From Sinorhizobium mexicanum (GTDB taxonomy: Bacteria; Pseudomonadota; Alphaproteobacteria; Rhizobiales; Rhizobiaceae): a DNA stretch of 64,000 nucleotides. Made by a program: the position numbers and the translations under genes. Shown one piece after another: positions 38,856 to 47,912 of the stretch (its first letter is position 1; the number at the start of each line of letters is the position of its first letter). The DNA lies in the NCBI RefSeq assembly GCF_013488225.1, contig NZ_CP041241.1:248001-312000 (forward strand). The letters are read 5' to 3'. The notes beneath the pieces are model-generated. The model did no database searches, was not told the DNA's origin, and saw only the letters and a list, made by a program, of their open reading frames with translations.

Positions 38856-39578
38856 ATGACGACCTTGAATTCTTCGGTTCTGGCCAAACTGGCGCGTACC
38901 AATTCGGCAAGCTTGAGCACCCTGCTTTTGAAGCGGGGATTGCGCAACACGGCTATTCGCGGCGTACGCCCTCTTTCAGCGCTCGATAAGCCAATGATCG
39001 GTCCGGCTGTAACGGTGCGCTACATCCCGGCCCGAGAAGACATTGACGGTTCCACCTACAGTTCCGATCCGTCGAACTTCCAGCGCAAGGCAATCGACAC
39101 GATACCGGATGGTCATGTGCTCGTGTTTGATTGCCGGGCGCTCGCCGAAGTCGCCGGCATTGGCGCTATGCTCGCGCGACGCCTCGTTTATCGCAATGCT
39201 GCGGGAATGGTTCTGGATGGCGGGGTGCGTGATACCGTCGACATCGCTTCTCTCGGTTTTCCGACCTACTGCCTCGGGCCGGCCGCGCCTGCCAATCTGG
39301 TGGCGCATCATGCTTCCGACATGAACCAGCCGATCGCCTGCGGCGGCGTGGCGGTCTATCCGGGCGACATCATCTTCGGTGACAGCGAAGCCGTCATCGT
39401 CATTCCACGGGAATATGTGGAGGAAATCGCGGATGAGGCGATTGCAATGGAAGAACAAGAGGAATTCCTGAAAACCGAGATCGAATCCGGGCGCTCAACG
39501 CTTGGTGTTTATCCACCCAATGAGGAAACGCTTGTCCGTTACGCTGAATGGCGCAAAACTCGATTCGCCGACGCCTAA
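38856..39578 (+). CDS. RraA-like protein (4-hydroxy-4-methyl-2-oxoglutarate aldolase family)
   Basis: A 240-residue RraA/HMG-aldolase superfamily protein. GPAVTVRYIPA, VFDCRALAEVAGIGAMLARR and GMVLDGGVRDTVDIASLGFP are the conserved blocks; the Arg-Asp of DGGVRD are the substrate/metal residues of the aldolase branch. Many such genes are misnamed as menaquinone methyltransferase or RNase E inhibitors. GATGGAGGAGC gives the ribosome site for ATG 38856, against an upstream frame extension to 38799. Beside an IclR regulator and a family 5 transporter it probably cleaves a hydroxy-oxo-dicarboxylic acid (inference). Confidence 0.85.
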   Translation: MTTLNSSVLAKLARTNSASLSTLLLKRGLRNTAIRGVRPLSALDKPMIGPAVTVRYIPAREDIDGSTYSSDPSNFQRKAIDTIPDGHVLVFDCRALAEVAGIGAMLARRLVYRNAAGMVLDGGVRDTVDIASLGFPTYCLGPAAPANLVAHHASDMNQPIACGGVAVYPGDIIFGDSEAVIVIPREYVEEIADEAIAMEEQEEFLKTEIESGRSTLGVYPPNEETLVRYAEWRKTRFADA

Positions 39579-40041
39579 GGCCTTGGGGCACGGCCGTCGG
39601 TGTCAAGCGGGTGGCTTGGGCATCCGTCCTTCACGGGCCTCGTGCCCGGCTCATCACGAGCATGTTCCTCTTGTGTGCTAAGAGGATCGGCCCCTCAGGC
39701 GATGTGAGCCGCTACCCTTTGACACCCGACAACTGATCGAGGACGGCAATGCACCGACTGGCGCTACTGCTTAAGTTCCGCTCGGCAAACGGCATCGAAT
39801 CGTTTCCGCCAACTCAGGGAGTGTGACCTCGCCCAATCTGCCGATCAGCAGCCGTTCGGCTTGATTCAGCGCATCCGCGACTGAGCGGTTGACGACACGT
39901 TCGACTGCGCAGGACGGATTGGCATTGCCGACGCCAATCGCGAAGAGATGACGGCCGCCAACCGCCCGATGAATATCGAGCAAGGAAGTACATGGGCGAC
40001 GGTGTGCTCGCTTACTTCGACGATCCCGCAGGGGCGGCTTC
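39579..40041. other. Intergenic, possible eroded gene, nothing recognised
   Basis: A 463-base gap between the convergent RraA-like and LacI genes. A 70-codon reverse frame (39771-39983) starting MLDIHRAVGGRHLFAIGVGN has plausible protein-like composition but no recognised family and no clear ribosome site. It could be a remnant. Confidence 0.35.
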
Positions 40042-41076
40042 TCAAAACTCCGGAATGTTCTCCCGGAAAATCACCTGCAGCCTTGGGGGATGATAGTCGA
40101 ACCGCCGGCCAAGCACCGTGTTCTTCAGCATGGCCAGAGCCTCGCGAGCTTCAACGCGGGGATTTTGGTCGATGACGGCGTCCATTGTGCCGTCGAGCAG
40201 GAAGCGCTTGGTGCGTTCGGTGAGTTCGTGGCCGACGAAGATCACGGATTGGGCGAAGCCTGCTTCCTGCAGGGCCTGGCCGATGCCGGCGTTGCCGGCG
40301 CCGATGTTGTAGATGCCGGAGAGGTCCGGGTGGCGCTTCAGGAGGGCGGCGGTTTCCTCAAAGGCGCGCTGACGGTCGTCGCGGATTTCGCGCAGTTCCA
40401 CCACCTCCAGGTCCTGGAACTCCTCGGCGATGACGTGCCGGAAGCCCATCTCGCGCTCTTCATGGCCGCGATAGGAGAGGGATCCTGCGAAGAGGGCGAT
40501 CTTGCGCTTTGCGCCTTTGCCTAGAAGGCGGCCGAGAAGGTAACCGGCGAGGCGCCCGGCGGCGCGGTTGTCGATGCCCACATAGCCGAGACGCGGTACG
40601 TGCAGGATGTCGGAGACCAGAGTGACGATCGGGACGCCTGACGCCGCCAGCTTGCGCATGGCTTCCCGCACGGTCGGATGATCGAGCGCGAGGACACCAA
40701 CGCCCTGGGTGGTGCCGGTGAGGGCGTCGAGCTGTCGTGCGAGGCTGTCCGGATTGAAGCCCTCGATGGAATGCACGTGCACGTCCATGCCATCCTGTGC
40801 ACCGGCTTGAGTGACAAGCTGATCGAGAAGATTGGCGATGAAGGTGTTGGTGCCGGCCGGCAGTACAAAATCGAGGCGCACGGGAGCGTTCGCGTTACCG
40901 CCCTCCTCGTCCGGTGGCGTGACGTAGCCCAGCTTACGGGCTGTTTCGAGCACGGCCTGCCGCGTTCTTTCCCGCACGCCCTCCCGATTGTTGAGGACCC
41001 GATCTACCGTCGCCGTGGAAACGCCGGCTTCGCGCGCAATGTCCATCAAAGTCGAACGCAAGGCCTGTCCTTTCAC
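40042..41076 (-). CDS. LacI-family transcriptional regulator
   Basis: A 344-residue LacI regulator. HTH MDIAREAGVSTATVDRVLNN with hinge-helix region, then a periplasmic-binding-like sensor domain with VGYVGIDNRAAGRLAGYLLG and GIYNIGAGNAGIGQALQEAG. The VDRVLNN variant is typical of the ribose/AraC-like subset in rhizobia. The start is uncertain: GTG 41076 has no ribosome site, while an in-frame TTG at 41061 has AAAGGA upstream. It is divergent from the oxidoreductase operon at 41638 and its likely regulator. Confidence 0.9.
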   Translation of the reverse strand: MKGQALRSTLMDIAREAGVSTATVDRVLNNREGVRERTRQAVLETARKLGYVTPPDEEGGNANAPVRLDFVLPAGTNTFIANLLDQLVTQAGAQDGMDVHVHSIEGFNPDSLARQLDALTGTTQGVGVLALDHPTVREAMRKLAASGVPIVTLVSDILHVPRLGYVGIDNRAAGRLAGYLLGRLLGKGAKRKIALFAGSLSYRGHEEREMGFRHVIAEEFQDLEVVELREIRDDRQRAFEETAALLKRHPDLSGIYNIGAGNAGIGQALQEAGFAQSVIFVGHELTERTKRFLLDGTMDAVIDQNPRVEAREALAMLKNTVLGRRFDYHPPRLQVIFRENIPEF

Positions 41077-41637
41077 GCATTGATGGGAAATGAGTATTTC
41101 GATGCTGCCCTAAAACAAGGGCGACATCAGCGACATCGCGGCCTTATCCTCAGAAATCACGCGGAATACCCGCGCCTCACATCAGATCACCTCATCTCTC
41201 ATAACTAGGCGACCTGAGCTCATCATAAGACGGAACCAATCCAACTGAAAGATGGAATTTGATTTATTTTGATGTTGACTCTGATCGGCTGCATCGTCAT
41301 TACTCATCACCGTGACGAGCGTGGAGGCCGGTCGCAGCTGCTGGCGGGCCGATGATGAACATCATGCCGGCTGTGTGGAGCGCCGGGCTGCGAGCGGCGG
41401 AAGGCATGATTAGTCTGCCGCTCGATGTCGTGCCGGCGAACGTATCCGAGATCGGCGTGCGTCCGGGGGGAGCCGTCGATACCGGCTCGGAAAAGCTGAA
41501 GGCACTGGTGCGTGGTCAGCCGGATACCCCGCATCGACAGCGCGGTGGCGGTTAGCTGCAATCCGGCACGTGACTATTTCTTCAAGCAGGCGGGGGCCGG
41601 TCAGCCTGTGAACGAACATATCAAACGGGAGGTGATT
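41077..41637. other. Divergent promoter region, no gene recognised
   Basis: A 561-base gap between the LacI gene and the Gfo/Idh/MocA gene. A TTGACT at 41275-41280 may be a -35 element for the forward operon. Small overlapping frames on both strands (about 41307-41561) have no family features. Unusually long for an intergenic spacer in this region; possibly a decayed gene. Confidence 0.4.
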
Positions 41638-42732
41638 ATGAGGGAACCCAAGGGTTTTGCACCGGATCCGCAGGTGCGAGTGCGGGATTTCAAGATCGGC
41701 TGCATCGGCGCCGGCATGATCATGGCGGAGTGCCATCTGGCGGCCTACAAGGAAGCCGGCTTCCCGGTCGTCGCCATCGCCTCGCGCACGCGTGACAAGG
41801 CCGCGGCCGTTGCGGAGCGCTGGGGAATCCCGACTGTGCACGACACGCCGGATGCGCTCATTTCCGATCCGAGCATCGAAATCCTCGACATCGCCTTTCC
41901 TCCGGACCAGCAGCCGGAGCTCATCCGCAAGGCGCTGGCCCAGGCTCATATCAAGGGCATTCTGGCGCAGAAGCCGCTGGCGCTCACCCTCGAAGAGGCG
42001 ATCGAGCTGCGCGATGCCGCCGCCAAGGCCGGCAAGGTCCTCTCGGTGAACCAGAATATGCGCTACGACCAGTCGATGCGCGTGCTGAAGCAGATCCTCG
42101 ACAGGCAAGAGCTCGGTACGCCTGTCATCGCCACGATCGAGATGCGCGCCATTCCGCATTGGCAGACCTTCCTCGAGGAGTATGACCGCCTGACGCTCTC
42201 CAACATGAGCGTTCACCATCTCGATGTACTGCGTTTCCTGTTCGGCGATCCGGACAGGATCACCACGCTGACGCGCAAGGACCCGCGCACCAGGTTCGAG
42301 CATAAGGACGGCATCACCGTCTCCACCCTCGACTTCCCGAGCGGCCTCATGGCGGTCTCGATGGAAGACGTCTGGTCTGGTCCGCGCGAAGAGGGCTTCG
42401 ACAGCGATATCTACATCAAGTGGCGTGTCGAGGGGACGGACGGCGTCGCCCAGGGCACGATCGGCTGGCCGGATGGTTCGCCGTCGACGCTCACCTACGC
42501 ATCGAAGAAGACGACCGGCGGCAAATGGGTCTCGCCCAAATGGGAAACCATGTGGTTCCCGCATGCCTTCCTCGGTGTGATGGAGCAGCTCCAGTATGCG
42601 GTGAAGACCGGCGAACCGCCTGCGCTTTCCGTCGCCGACAATGTCAAGACCGTGGCGCTCATCGAGGCCGGCTACAGGTCGATCAACGAACGCCGAACCG
42701 TCGAGCTTTCCGAAATTTCGATCCATTCATGA
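41638..42732 (+). CDS. Gfo/Idh/MocA-family oxidoreductase
   Basis: A 364-residue NAD(P)-dependent sugar oxidoreductase. The Rossmann motif GCIGAGMIMAECHLAAY is near the start, and AQKPLALTLEEAIEL contains the conserved Lys-Pro pair with the catalytic Lys. NMSVHHLDVLRFLFGDPDRI holds the His-Asp-type active-site stretch of this family. GGGAGG precedes ATG 41638, which beats an upstream frame extension to 41512. First in an operon with a TIM-barrel isomerase, DUF4432 protein and SDR: sugar or inositol-like oxidation is expected. Substrate unknown. Confidence 0.9.
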   Translation: MREPKGFAPDPQVRVRDFKIGCIGAGMIMAECHLAAYKEAGFPVVAIASRTRDKAAAVAERWGIPTVHDTPDALISDPSIEILDIAFPPDQQPELIRKALAQAHIKGILAQKPLALTLEEAIELRDAAAKAGKVLSVNQNMRYDQSMRVLKQILDRQELGTPVIATIEMRAIPHWQTFLEEYDRLTLSNMSVHHLDVLRFLFGDPDRITTLTRKDPRTRFEHKDGITVSTLDFPSGLMAVSMEDVWSGPREEGFDSDIYIKWRVEGTDGVAQGTIGWPDGSPSTLTYASKKTTGGKWVSPKWETMWFPHAFLGVMEQLQYAVKTGEPPALSVADNVKTVALIEAGYRSINERRTVELSEISIHS

Positions 42733-42754
42733 ACACCGAGGGAGGATACTCATC

Positions 42755-43669
42755 ATGATGCAGACTGGTATTTTTACGGGCTATTTCCCCTACGGCCTCG
42801 AAGAGACCGCAAAGAAGATCCGCGCACTGGATTTCAATACCGTCCAGCTCGACATGCACTTCAAGGACATCGACCTCTCGGCCGGCCAGATCACCAAGGA
42901 AAAGTGCGTCAGGATCCGCGAGACGTTCCGCGATCATAACCTGCCGATCTCCTGCATATCCGGCTATACGAACATCATCCATCCGGACAAGGCAGAGCGC
43001 GAACGCCGCGTCGGCTACCTGAAGGAAATTATCCGCCACGCCCAGGATCTCGGCACGCCCTACGTCATCTCCGAGACCGGCACGTTCAACACCGAGTCGG
43101 ACTGGGTGCATCACCCGAAGAACAAGACCGCTGAAGGTTTCGAGGAGTGCCGCAAGGTCATCGCCGACCTCTCGCAGTTCGCCTATGACCACGGCGCGGT
43201 CTTCCTGCTTGAAACCTACGTCAACAACGTCGTCGGCTCGGTAGAGGAAACCGTGAAGATGTTCGCGCAGGTCGATCATCCGGGGCTCGGCCTGCTGATG
43301 GACCCGACCAACTATTTCGAGACCCACAACATCGACAGCATGGACGAGATCCTGAACCAGGTCTTCGACACGCTCTCCGACAAGATCAAGATCGGCCATG
43401 CCAAGGACGTGAAGCGTTCGGGCGACGACAAGTCGGAAAAGCATGCCGATATCGGCGATGCCGAAGCGCTCGAAAGCCACACCTTCCGCGGCGTGGGCGA
43501 AATCGAGCTGCCGGCTCCCGGCCTAGGTTCGCTGAACTACGACCTCTACCTCAAGCGCCTCAGCCAGAAGCATCCGAACATCCCGATGATCATCGAGCAC
43601 CTCGATGAAAGCGATGTTCCGCGCGCCAAGAAGTTCCTCGACGGCAAGCTGCGCGCCCAAGGCCTCTGA
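42755..43669 (+). CDS. Sugar phosphate isomerase/epimerase-like TIM-barrel protein
   Basis: A 304-residue xylose-isomerase-like TIM barrel (AP_endonuc_2 superfamily). TPYVISETGTFN, VFLLETYVNNVVGS, GLLMDPTNYFETHNI and MIIEHLDESDVPRAKKFL contribute the expected Glu/Asp/His metal ligands. ATG 42755 has GGAGG nine bases upstream. Genes of this type travel with Gfo/Idh/MocA dehydrogenases in inositol and 3-ketosugar pathways, acting as epimerases, isomerases or hydrolases on oxidised sugars. The exact reaction is open. Confidence 0.88.
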   Translation: MMQTGIFTGYFPYGLEETAKKIRALDFNTVQLDMHFKDIDLSAGQITKEKCVRIRETFRDHNLPISCISGYTNIIHPDKAERERRVGYLKEIIRHAQDLGTPYVISETGTFNTESDWVHHPKNKTAEGFEECRKVIADLSQFAYDHGAVFLLETYVNNVVGSVEETVKMFAQVDHPGLGLLMDPTNYFETHNIDSMDEILNQVFDTLSDKIKIGHAKDVKRSGDDKSEKHADIGDAEALESHTFRGVGEIELPAPGLGSLNYDLYLKRLSQKHPNIPMIIEHLDESDVPRAKKFLDGKLRAQGL

Positions 43670-43744
43670 TGAATATGGCCGGGCTTCGCCCGGCCGCTCC
43701 CAAGACAGCATGACCTGCATCCGCAGGTGAGAAGGAAAGTCACG

Positions 43745-44926
43745 ATGGTCGAACTTTACGGGCAAGCGAGGTCACGCCGCGAACTCGCCGCCAGTGCAGG
43801 ATCTCTTTCGCAATTTGCCGGCGTTCGGCTGATGACGCTCGGCGATGGCCTGGAGCGCGGCATACGCCTGCTCGAATTCAGGAGCGGCACGGGGCTGCGC
43901 TTCACGGTGTTGGTCGATCGCGCATTGGATATTGCGGATTGCGAGTATCGCGGCATGGCGATCGGCTGGCATTCCCCGTCCGGTTTCCGCCATCCGGGGC
44001 TGCACGAATATGAAGGTGAGGGCGGTCTTGGCTGGATGCGCTCGTTCTCCGGCCTGATGGTCACCTGCGGTCTTGACCACATCCTATTCATGTATGACGA
44101 GCCGGCCGATCACTATAACTACAAGCCGAAGCAGACGGTGAGTCACTCGATCCACGGCCGCATCGGCACCATTCCCGGCAAGCTCGACGGTTATGGCGAA
44201 CGCTGGGATGGTGATCACTGCTATCTCTGGTGCGAAGGCACCGTCATCCAGGGCACCGTGTTCGGCGAGCACCTGGAACTTAAGCGCCGCATCGAGATCA
44301 AGGTCGGCACCAATGACATCAGCATCGCGGATAGGGTGGTCAATCGCGGGTTTTATCGCACCCCGCATATGTATTGCTACCACATCAATACCGGCCATCC
44401 GGTGCTGAGCGAAGGCTCGCGCTATCTCGCGCCGATCCGTGATGTGGTCTGGGCCGCGCACGCCGGCGCGGATTACCGGAAGCAGGGTGTTGGTTATCGC
44501 ACCATGCCGGCGCCGCAGCTCGGCTTCCACGAACAGGTCTGGCAGCACGAGATGGGAGCGGACGCAAACGGGGAGGTCCCGGTCGCGCTGGTCAATGATC
44601 GCCTGGGGCTGGGCTTTGAGGTCGTGACCCGCAAGGATCAGTTCCCCTGCATGTACGAATGGCAGAACCTGCAGGCGGGCCAGTATGCGCTCGGCATCGA
44701 GCCCTCGACCAACCATGTTCTCGGGCATGGTGCCGCACGCGAACGCGGTGAACTGATCTGGCTAGAGAACGGCGAAGAGCGGCGCTACGACACGACCATC
44801 CGCATTCTTGGCGATACCGCTCAAGTCGCGGCGAGCGAGGCGCGGATTACGGCGATCGCCGGGCAGCCGGCCGAAGACTATCCGGAGCCATCCGGCAATC
44901 ACGTTGCCCTGGAGGGGCGCAAATGA
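43745..44926 (+). CDS. DUF4432 family aldose-1-epimerase-like protein
   Basis: A 393-residue protein of the DUF4432 family, a galactose-mutarotase-like beta-sandwich. Typical blocks are FTVLVDRALDIADCEYRGMA, GLMVTCGLDHILFMYDEPAD, HSIHGRIGTIPG, TPHMYCYHINTGHPVLSEGS and ALGIEPSTNHVLGHGAARER, supplying His and Glu residues like those of epimerases. AAGGAA lies before ATG 43745. The family has no settled reaction; the fold and the company of sugar oxidoreductases suggest interconversion of sugar or ketosugar anomers, or lactone chemistry. Confidence 0.85.
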   Translation: MVELYGQARSRRELAASAGSLSQFAGVRLMTLGDGLERGIRLLEFRSGTGLRFTVLVDRALDIADCEYRGMAIGWHSPSGFRHPGLHEYEGEGGLGWMRSFSGLMVTCGLDHILFMYDEPADHYNYKPKQTVSHSIHGRIGTIPGKLDGYGERWDGDHCYLWCEGTVIQGTVFGEHLELKRRIEIKVGTNDISIADRVVNRGFYRTPHMYCYHINTGHPVLSEGSRYLAPIRDVVWAAHAGADYRKQGVGYRTMPAPQLGFHEQVWQHEMGADANGEVPVALVNDRLGLGFEVVTRKDQFPCMYEWQNLQAGQYALGIEPSTNHVLGHGAARERGELIWLENGEERRYDTTIRILGDTAQVAASEARITAIAGQPAEDYPEPSGNHVALEGRK

Positions 44927-45720
44927 ACGGCCAGCTCACCGCCGTTGCTGAAGAAAGGAAATCCGCCATGTCCGTTGCCGGCAAAGTCATTCTGTACACC
45001 GGTGCTGCCGGAGGCCTGGGCGCGGAGACAACGCTCGCGTTCCTGAGAGCCGGCGCCAAGGTCGTAGCGATCGACAACGATCCGGCCAAGAACGCCGCGT
45101 TGGAATTTGCCGCAAGTAAGGAGAGCCTGAAGGGGTTGGTCCTGCGGGCGCTGGATCTATCCAACCTTGAAACGTTGCGCAAATCCCTAGAAGCCCTCGC
45201 TATGGAGGTCGGTGGTATCGACGTCGTGATCAACAACGCCGCGATCTATCCCTCCAAACCGTTCGAGGAATATTCCATCGAGGAAATGCAGCGCGTCCAG
45301 CGCATCAATGTCGATGCCGGTATCGTCTGCGTGCAGGTGGCCCTCCCGCACATGCGCGAGAAGCGCTGGGGTCGCATCATCAACATCGCGAGCGTCACGG
45401 CCTATGGTGGCTGGGCGAACCTGTCGCCCTATGTCCAGTCCAAGGGCGCATTGATCGGTCTTGCGCGCGCCTGGGCGCGGGAGTTCGGTGCTTATGGCGT
45501 GACCGTGAACGCCATCGCTCCGGGGGCCTTCCCAACGGATGCCGAAAAGATCCATGCCGACCCCGAAAGCTACACGCGCTTCGTGCTCGACCATCAGGCA
45601 ATCAAGCGACGGGGCAGCGCGAGCGACATTGCCAACGCCCTGATGTTTCTGGCATCAGATGCAGCCGGCTTTATCACCGGCCAGACGCTCAATGTCGATG
45701 GCGGCTGGGTGATGAACTAG
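44923..45720 (+). CDS. SDR-family oxidoreductase
   Basis: A 265-residue classical short-chain dehydrogenase. LYTGAAGGLGAE is the nucleotide-binding TGxxxGxG motif, VINNAAIYPSKPF the NNAG-type motif, INIASVTAYGG the catalytic Ser strand, and SPYVQSKGALIG the Tyr-x-x-x-Lys pair. The acidic residue at the end of beta-2 (VVAIDND) favours NAD over NADP. ATG 44923 overlaps the previous stop (ATGA) and has GGAGG upstream; ATG 44968, with AAAGGA, is an alternative giving a shorter N-terminus. It likely oxidises a sugar to the lactone hydrolysed by the next gene product (inference). Confidence 0.92.
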   Translation: MNGQLTAVAEERKSAMSVAGKVILYTGAAGGLGAETTLAFLRAGAKVVAIDNDPAKNAALEFAASKESLKGLVLRALDLSNLETLRKSLEALAMEVGGIDVVINNAAIYPSKPFEEYSIEEMQRVQRINVDAGIVCVQVALPHMREKRWGRIINIASVTAYGGWANLSPYVQSKGALIGLARAWAREFGAYGVTVNAIAPGAFPTDAEKIHADPESYTRFVLDHQAIKRRGSASDIANALMFLASDAAGFITGQTLNVDGGWVMN

Positions 45721-45777
45721 CATCACTGCAGCGAATGTGCCATTCGTCCGTGTCGTCCGCCAAAATGGGAGTTCGGG

Positions 45778-46869
45778 GTGGGTCAGCAGTTCTATCTCGC
45801 CGTCGGGTCGCTCAACAGGCAAGCGCCCTATTTTCAGGGGGCGCGCGGCGAAGGGCTTACCATTTACTTGTTAGACGAGAAGAAGCTGGAATGGAACCGG
45901 ATCGTCGGGACGAACACGGTCGACAATCCCACTTTCCTCACTGTGAATGCGGCGACCGGAGTTATCTACGCGAACTCCGAAGTATTCGGGTGGCACGAGG
46001 GCACGCTCAGTGCTTTCCGCTTCGAGGCAAAGGACGGATTACTCTCCTATCTCAACAAGCAGCCGACGCTTGGCAGCATTGCAGCCCACAACATGGTGAC
46101 GCGCGACCGGCGCTTCGTGTTGGTCGCCAATTATGCGATGGGGTCGGGCGGCCCCGACAAATCACTCGCCGTGTTTCCGGTTATGACTGATGGCTGTGTT
46201 GGGCCGGCGACCGCATCGCTTCGGCTCGATGGCAAACTCGGGCCGATCGGCGACCGGCAGGAGCGGCCGCATGCGCACATGGTTACCGAAGTGCCGGAAG
46301 GCGGCAGCGTGCTCGTTGCCGATCTCGGCCTCGACATGGTTGCGGAATACAGGCTGGCGGAGAATGGTGCGCTGTCGTTGATCGCATCTGTTTGCGTTCC
46401 GGCGGGTGGCGGTCCTCGCCACATCGCCCAGCATTCGAACGGATGCTATGTGTATGTCTCCAACGAGCTCGCTTCGACGGTGTCGTTCATTCGAAGGTCA
46501 CCGGGGGCGTTGAGCGTGAAGCAGACTATCTCCACTGTCCGGCCGGGTGTGGAATCCCACGCCGCCGATATCCACCTGTCCCTGGACGGCCGTTTTCTCT
46601 ATTGTTCGAACCGCGGCGATGACAGCATCGCCTGTTTCTCGGTGGAGCAGGAGACGGGTACGCTCACTCTTCTGGATATTGTTTCCTCCGGCGGCGCGAC
46701 GCCGCGTAATTTCACGCTGACCCCAAGCGGCCGGCATATGCTGGTCGCCAACCAGAACGGCGATGCGATCGTCATCTTCCGACGCGACGAGGAAACAGGG
46801 GCCCTGACGGATAGCGGCAAACGCATCGAGATCGGCACACCTGTCTGCGTGAGGCCATTCATCCTGTGA
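45778..46869 (+). CDS. Lactonase family protein (seven-bladed beta-propeller, 6-phosphogluconolactonase-like)
   Basis: A 363-residue protein of the YbhE/Pgl lactonase family (PF10282). Repeated blade sequences are visible: LVANYAMGSGGPDKSLAVF, VLVADLGLDMVAEYRLAENG, YVYVSNELASTVSFI, FLYCSNRGDDSIACFSVEQE and HMLVANQNGDAIVIFRRDEE. GERPHAHMV-type sequence (RQERPHAHMV) carries the conserved His. It starts with GTG at 45778 after GGGAG. Lactonases hydrolyse sugar lactones to aldonic acids; following an SDR and a Gfo/Idh/MocA dehydrogenase, it probably opens their product. Its stop overlaps the next start. Confidence 0.9.
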   Translation: MGQQFYLAVGSLNRQAPYFQGARGEGLTIYLLDEKKLEWNRIVGTNTVDNPTFLTVNAATGVIYANSEVFGWHEGTLSAFRFEAKDGLLSYLNKQPTLGSIAAHNMVTRDRRFVLVANYAMGSGGPDKSLAVFPVMTDGCVGPATASLRLDGKLGPIGDRQERPHAHMVTEVPEGGSVLVADLGLDMVAEYRLAENGALSLIASVCVPAGGGPRHIAQHSNGCYVYVSNELASTVSFIRRSPGALSVKQTISTVRPGVESHAADIHLSLDGRFLYCSNRGDDSIACFSVEQETGTLTLLDIVSSGGATPRNFTLTPSGRHMLVANQNGDAIVIFRRDEETGALTDSGKRIEIGTPVCVRPFIL

Positions 46870-47912
46870 CGGGCGAGAAGCAGACCTTGAAGAGGGGCCG
46901 GCGCAAGGGTGCCGGCGTGACGATGGCGGACGTGGCCGCGGCGGCCGGCGTTTCCATGCAGACGGTATCGCGTGCGCTGCGCTTTCCCGACACGGTAACG
47001 CCCGAGAACCGCAAGCTGATCGACGAGGCGATCCGCAAGACGCATTACGTGCATAATCTCGCCGCGAGCCATCTGGCATCCCACAAGAGCAACACGGTCG
47101 CGGCCGTCATCCCGACACTCTCGGCTTCGGTCTTCGCCGAAACCATGCAGCATTTCTCCGACGTGCTTCATCAGGAAGGCTATCAGATCTTCCTCGGGAA
47201 CACCGATTACCGTCAGGACCGGGAAGAAGAGGTGATCCGAAGCCTGCTCGGCCGGCGACCGGACGGGGTTTTCCTGATTGGCGCGCACCATACGCGCACG
47301 AGCATCACCCTCCTGAAGCGCGCCGGTATACCCGTTGTCGAAGGCTGGGACATGATCGATAAGCCCATCGACCGGCTCGTCGGTTTCTCGAACTCTGCTG
47401 CGATTGCCGAAATGGCTCGTCATCTGGCCCGCTCCGGCAGGACGAACATCGTCTTCGCCGGCGTCCTGCGCAAGGGCGACAGCCGTGCCGCCGAACGTCG
47501 TGACGGGTTCGCGGCGGCAATGGAGGAGCTCTTCCCCGGCAAGACGCCGCGCATCGCCATTTCGCGGGATCTGCCGCTCACAATGGCATCCGGTGCCGAC
47601 ATGCTGCGCAAGGCTCTCGCACGTTATCCGGAGGCGGATGCGGTGATGTTCTCGTCGGACATCATCGCATCGGGCGCGTTGCAGGAGAGCATCCGCATCG
47701 GGCTCAAAGTTCCGGAGCGGTTGGCGATCACGGGTTTCGGCGACTTTGAACTGGCGCGACATCTAATTCCGTCGCTGACGACGGTCGCGGTGCCATCCGC
47801 TGAAATCGGCCGGGAGGCCGGCCGGCTGTTGCTCGAGGGTATGCGCGGTATCAAGTCCGAACCGACGCTGATCGACATGGGCTTCAAGCTGATGATCCGC
47901 GACAGCGGCTGA
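46866..47912 (+). CDS. LacI-family regulator (GntR/gluconate type)
   Basis: A 348-residue LacI regulator with HTH VTMADVAAAAGVSMQTVSRA and sensor domain similar to gluconate repressors (TVAAVIPTLSASVFAETMQH, GRRPDGVFLIGAHHTRTSI, AVMFSSDIIASGALQ, AITGFGDFELARHLIPSLTT). The GTG start overlaps the lactonase stop (GTGA). The C-terminus meets the M24 peptidase gene tail to tail with no spacer. Two AGTTAGCGCT-type palindromes at 53916-54001, of the kind bound by this subfamily, lie in the divergent promoter of the neighbouring transporter and CoA-transferase operons and are its likely targets. Confidence 0.92.
   Translation: MTGEKQTLKRGRRKGAGVTMADVAAAAGVSMQTVSRALRFPDTVTPENRKLIDEAIRKTHYVHNLAASHLASHKSNTVAAVIPTLSASVFAETMQHFSDVLHQEGYQIFLGNTDYRQDREEEVIRSLLGRRPDGVFLIGAHHTRTSITLLKRAGIPVVEGWDMIDKPIDRLVGFSNSAAIAEMARHLARSGRTNIVFAGVLRKGDSRAAERRDGFAAAMEELFPGKTPRIAISRDLPLTMASGADMLRKALARYPEADAVMFSSDIIASGALQESIRIGLKVPERLAITGFGDFELARHLIPSLTTVAVPSAEIGREAGRLLLEGMRGIKSEPTLIDMGFKLMIRDSG

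Noticed and set aside
39771..39983. 70-codon reverse frame starting MLDIHRAVGGRHLF
   Set aside because: Protein-like composition, but no ribosome site, family or conserved context; kept only as a note on the gap.
41307..41561. Small overlapping frames in the LacI/oxidoreductase spacer
   Set aside because: Both strands are open with no motif or ribosome site; most likely chance open frames in GC-rich DNA.
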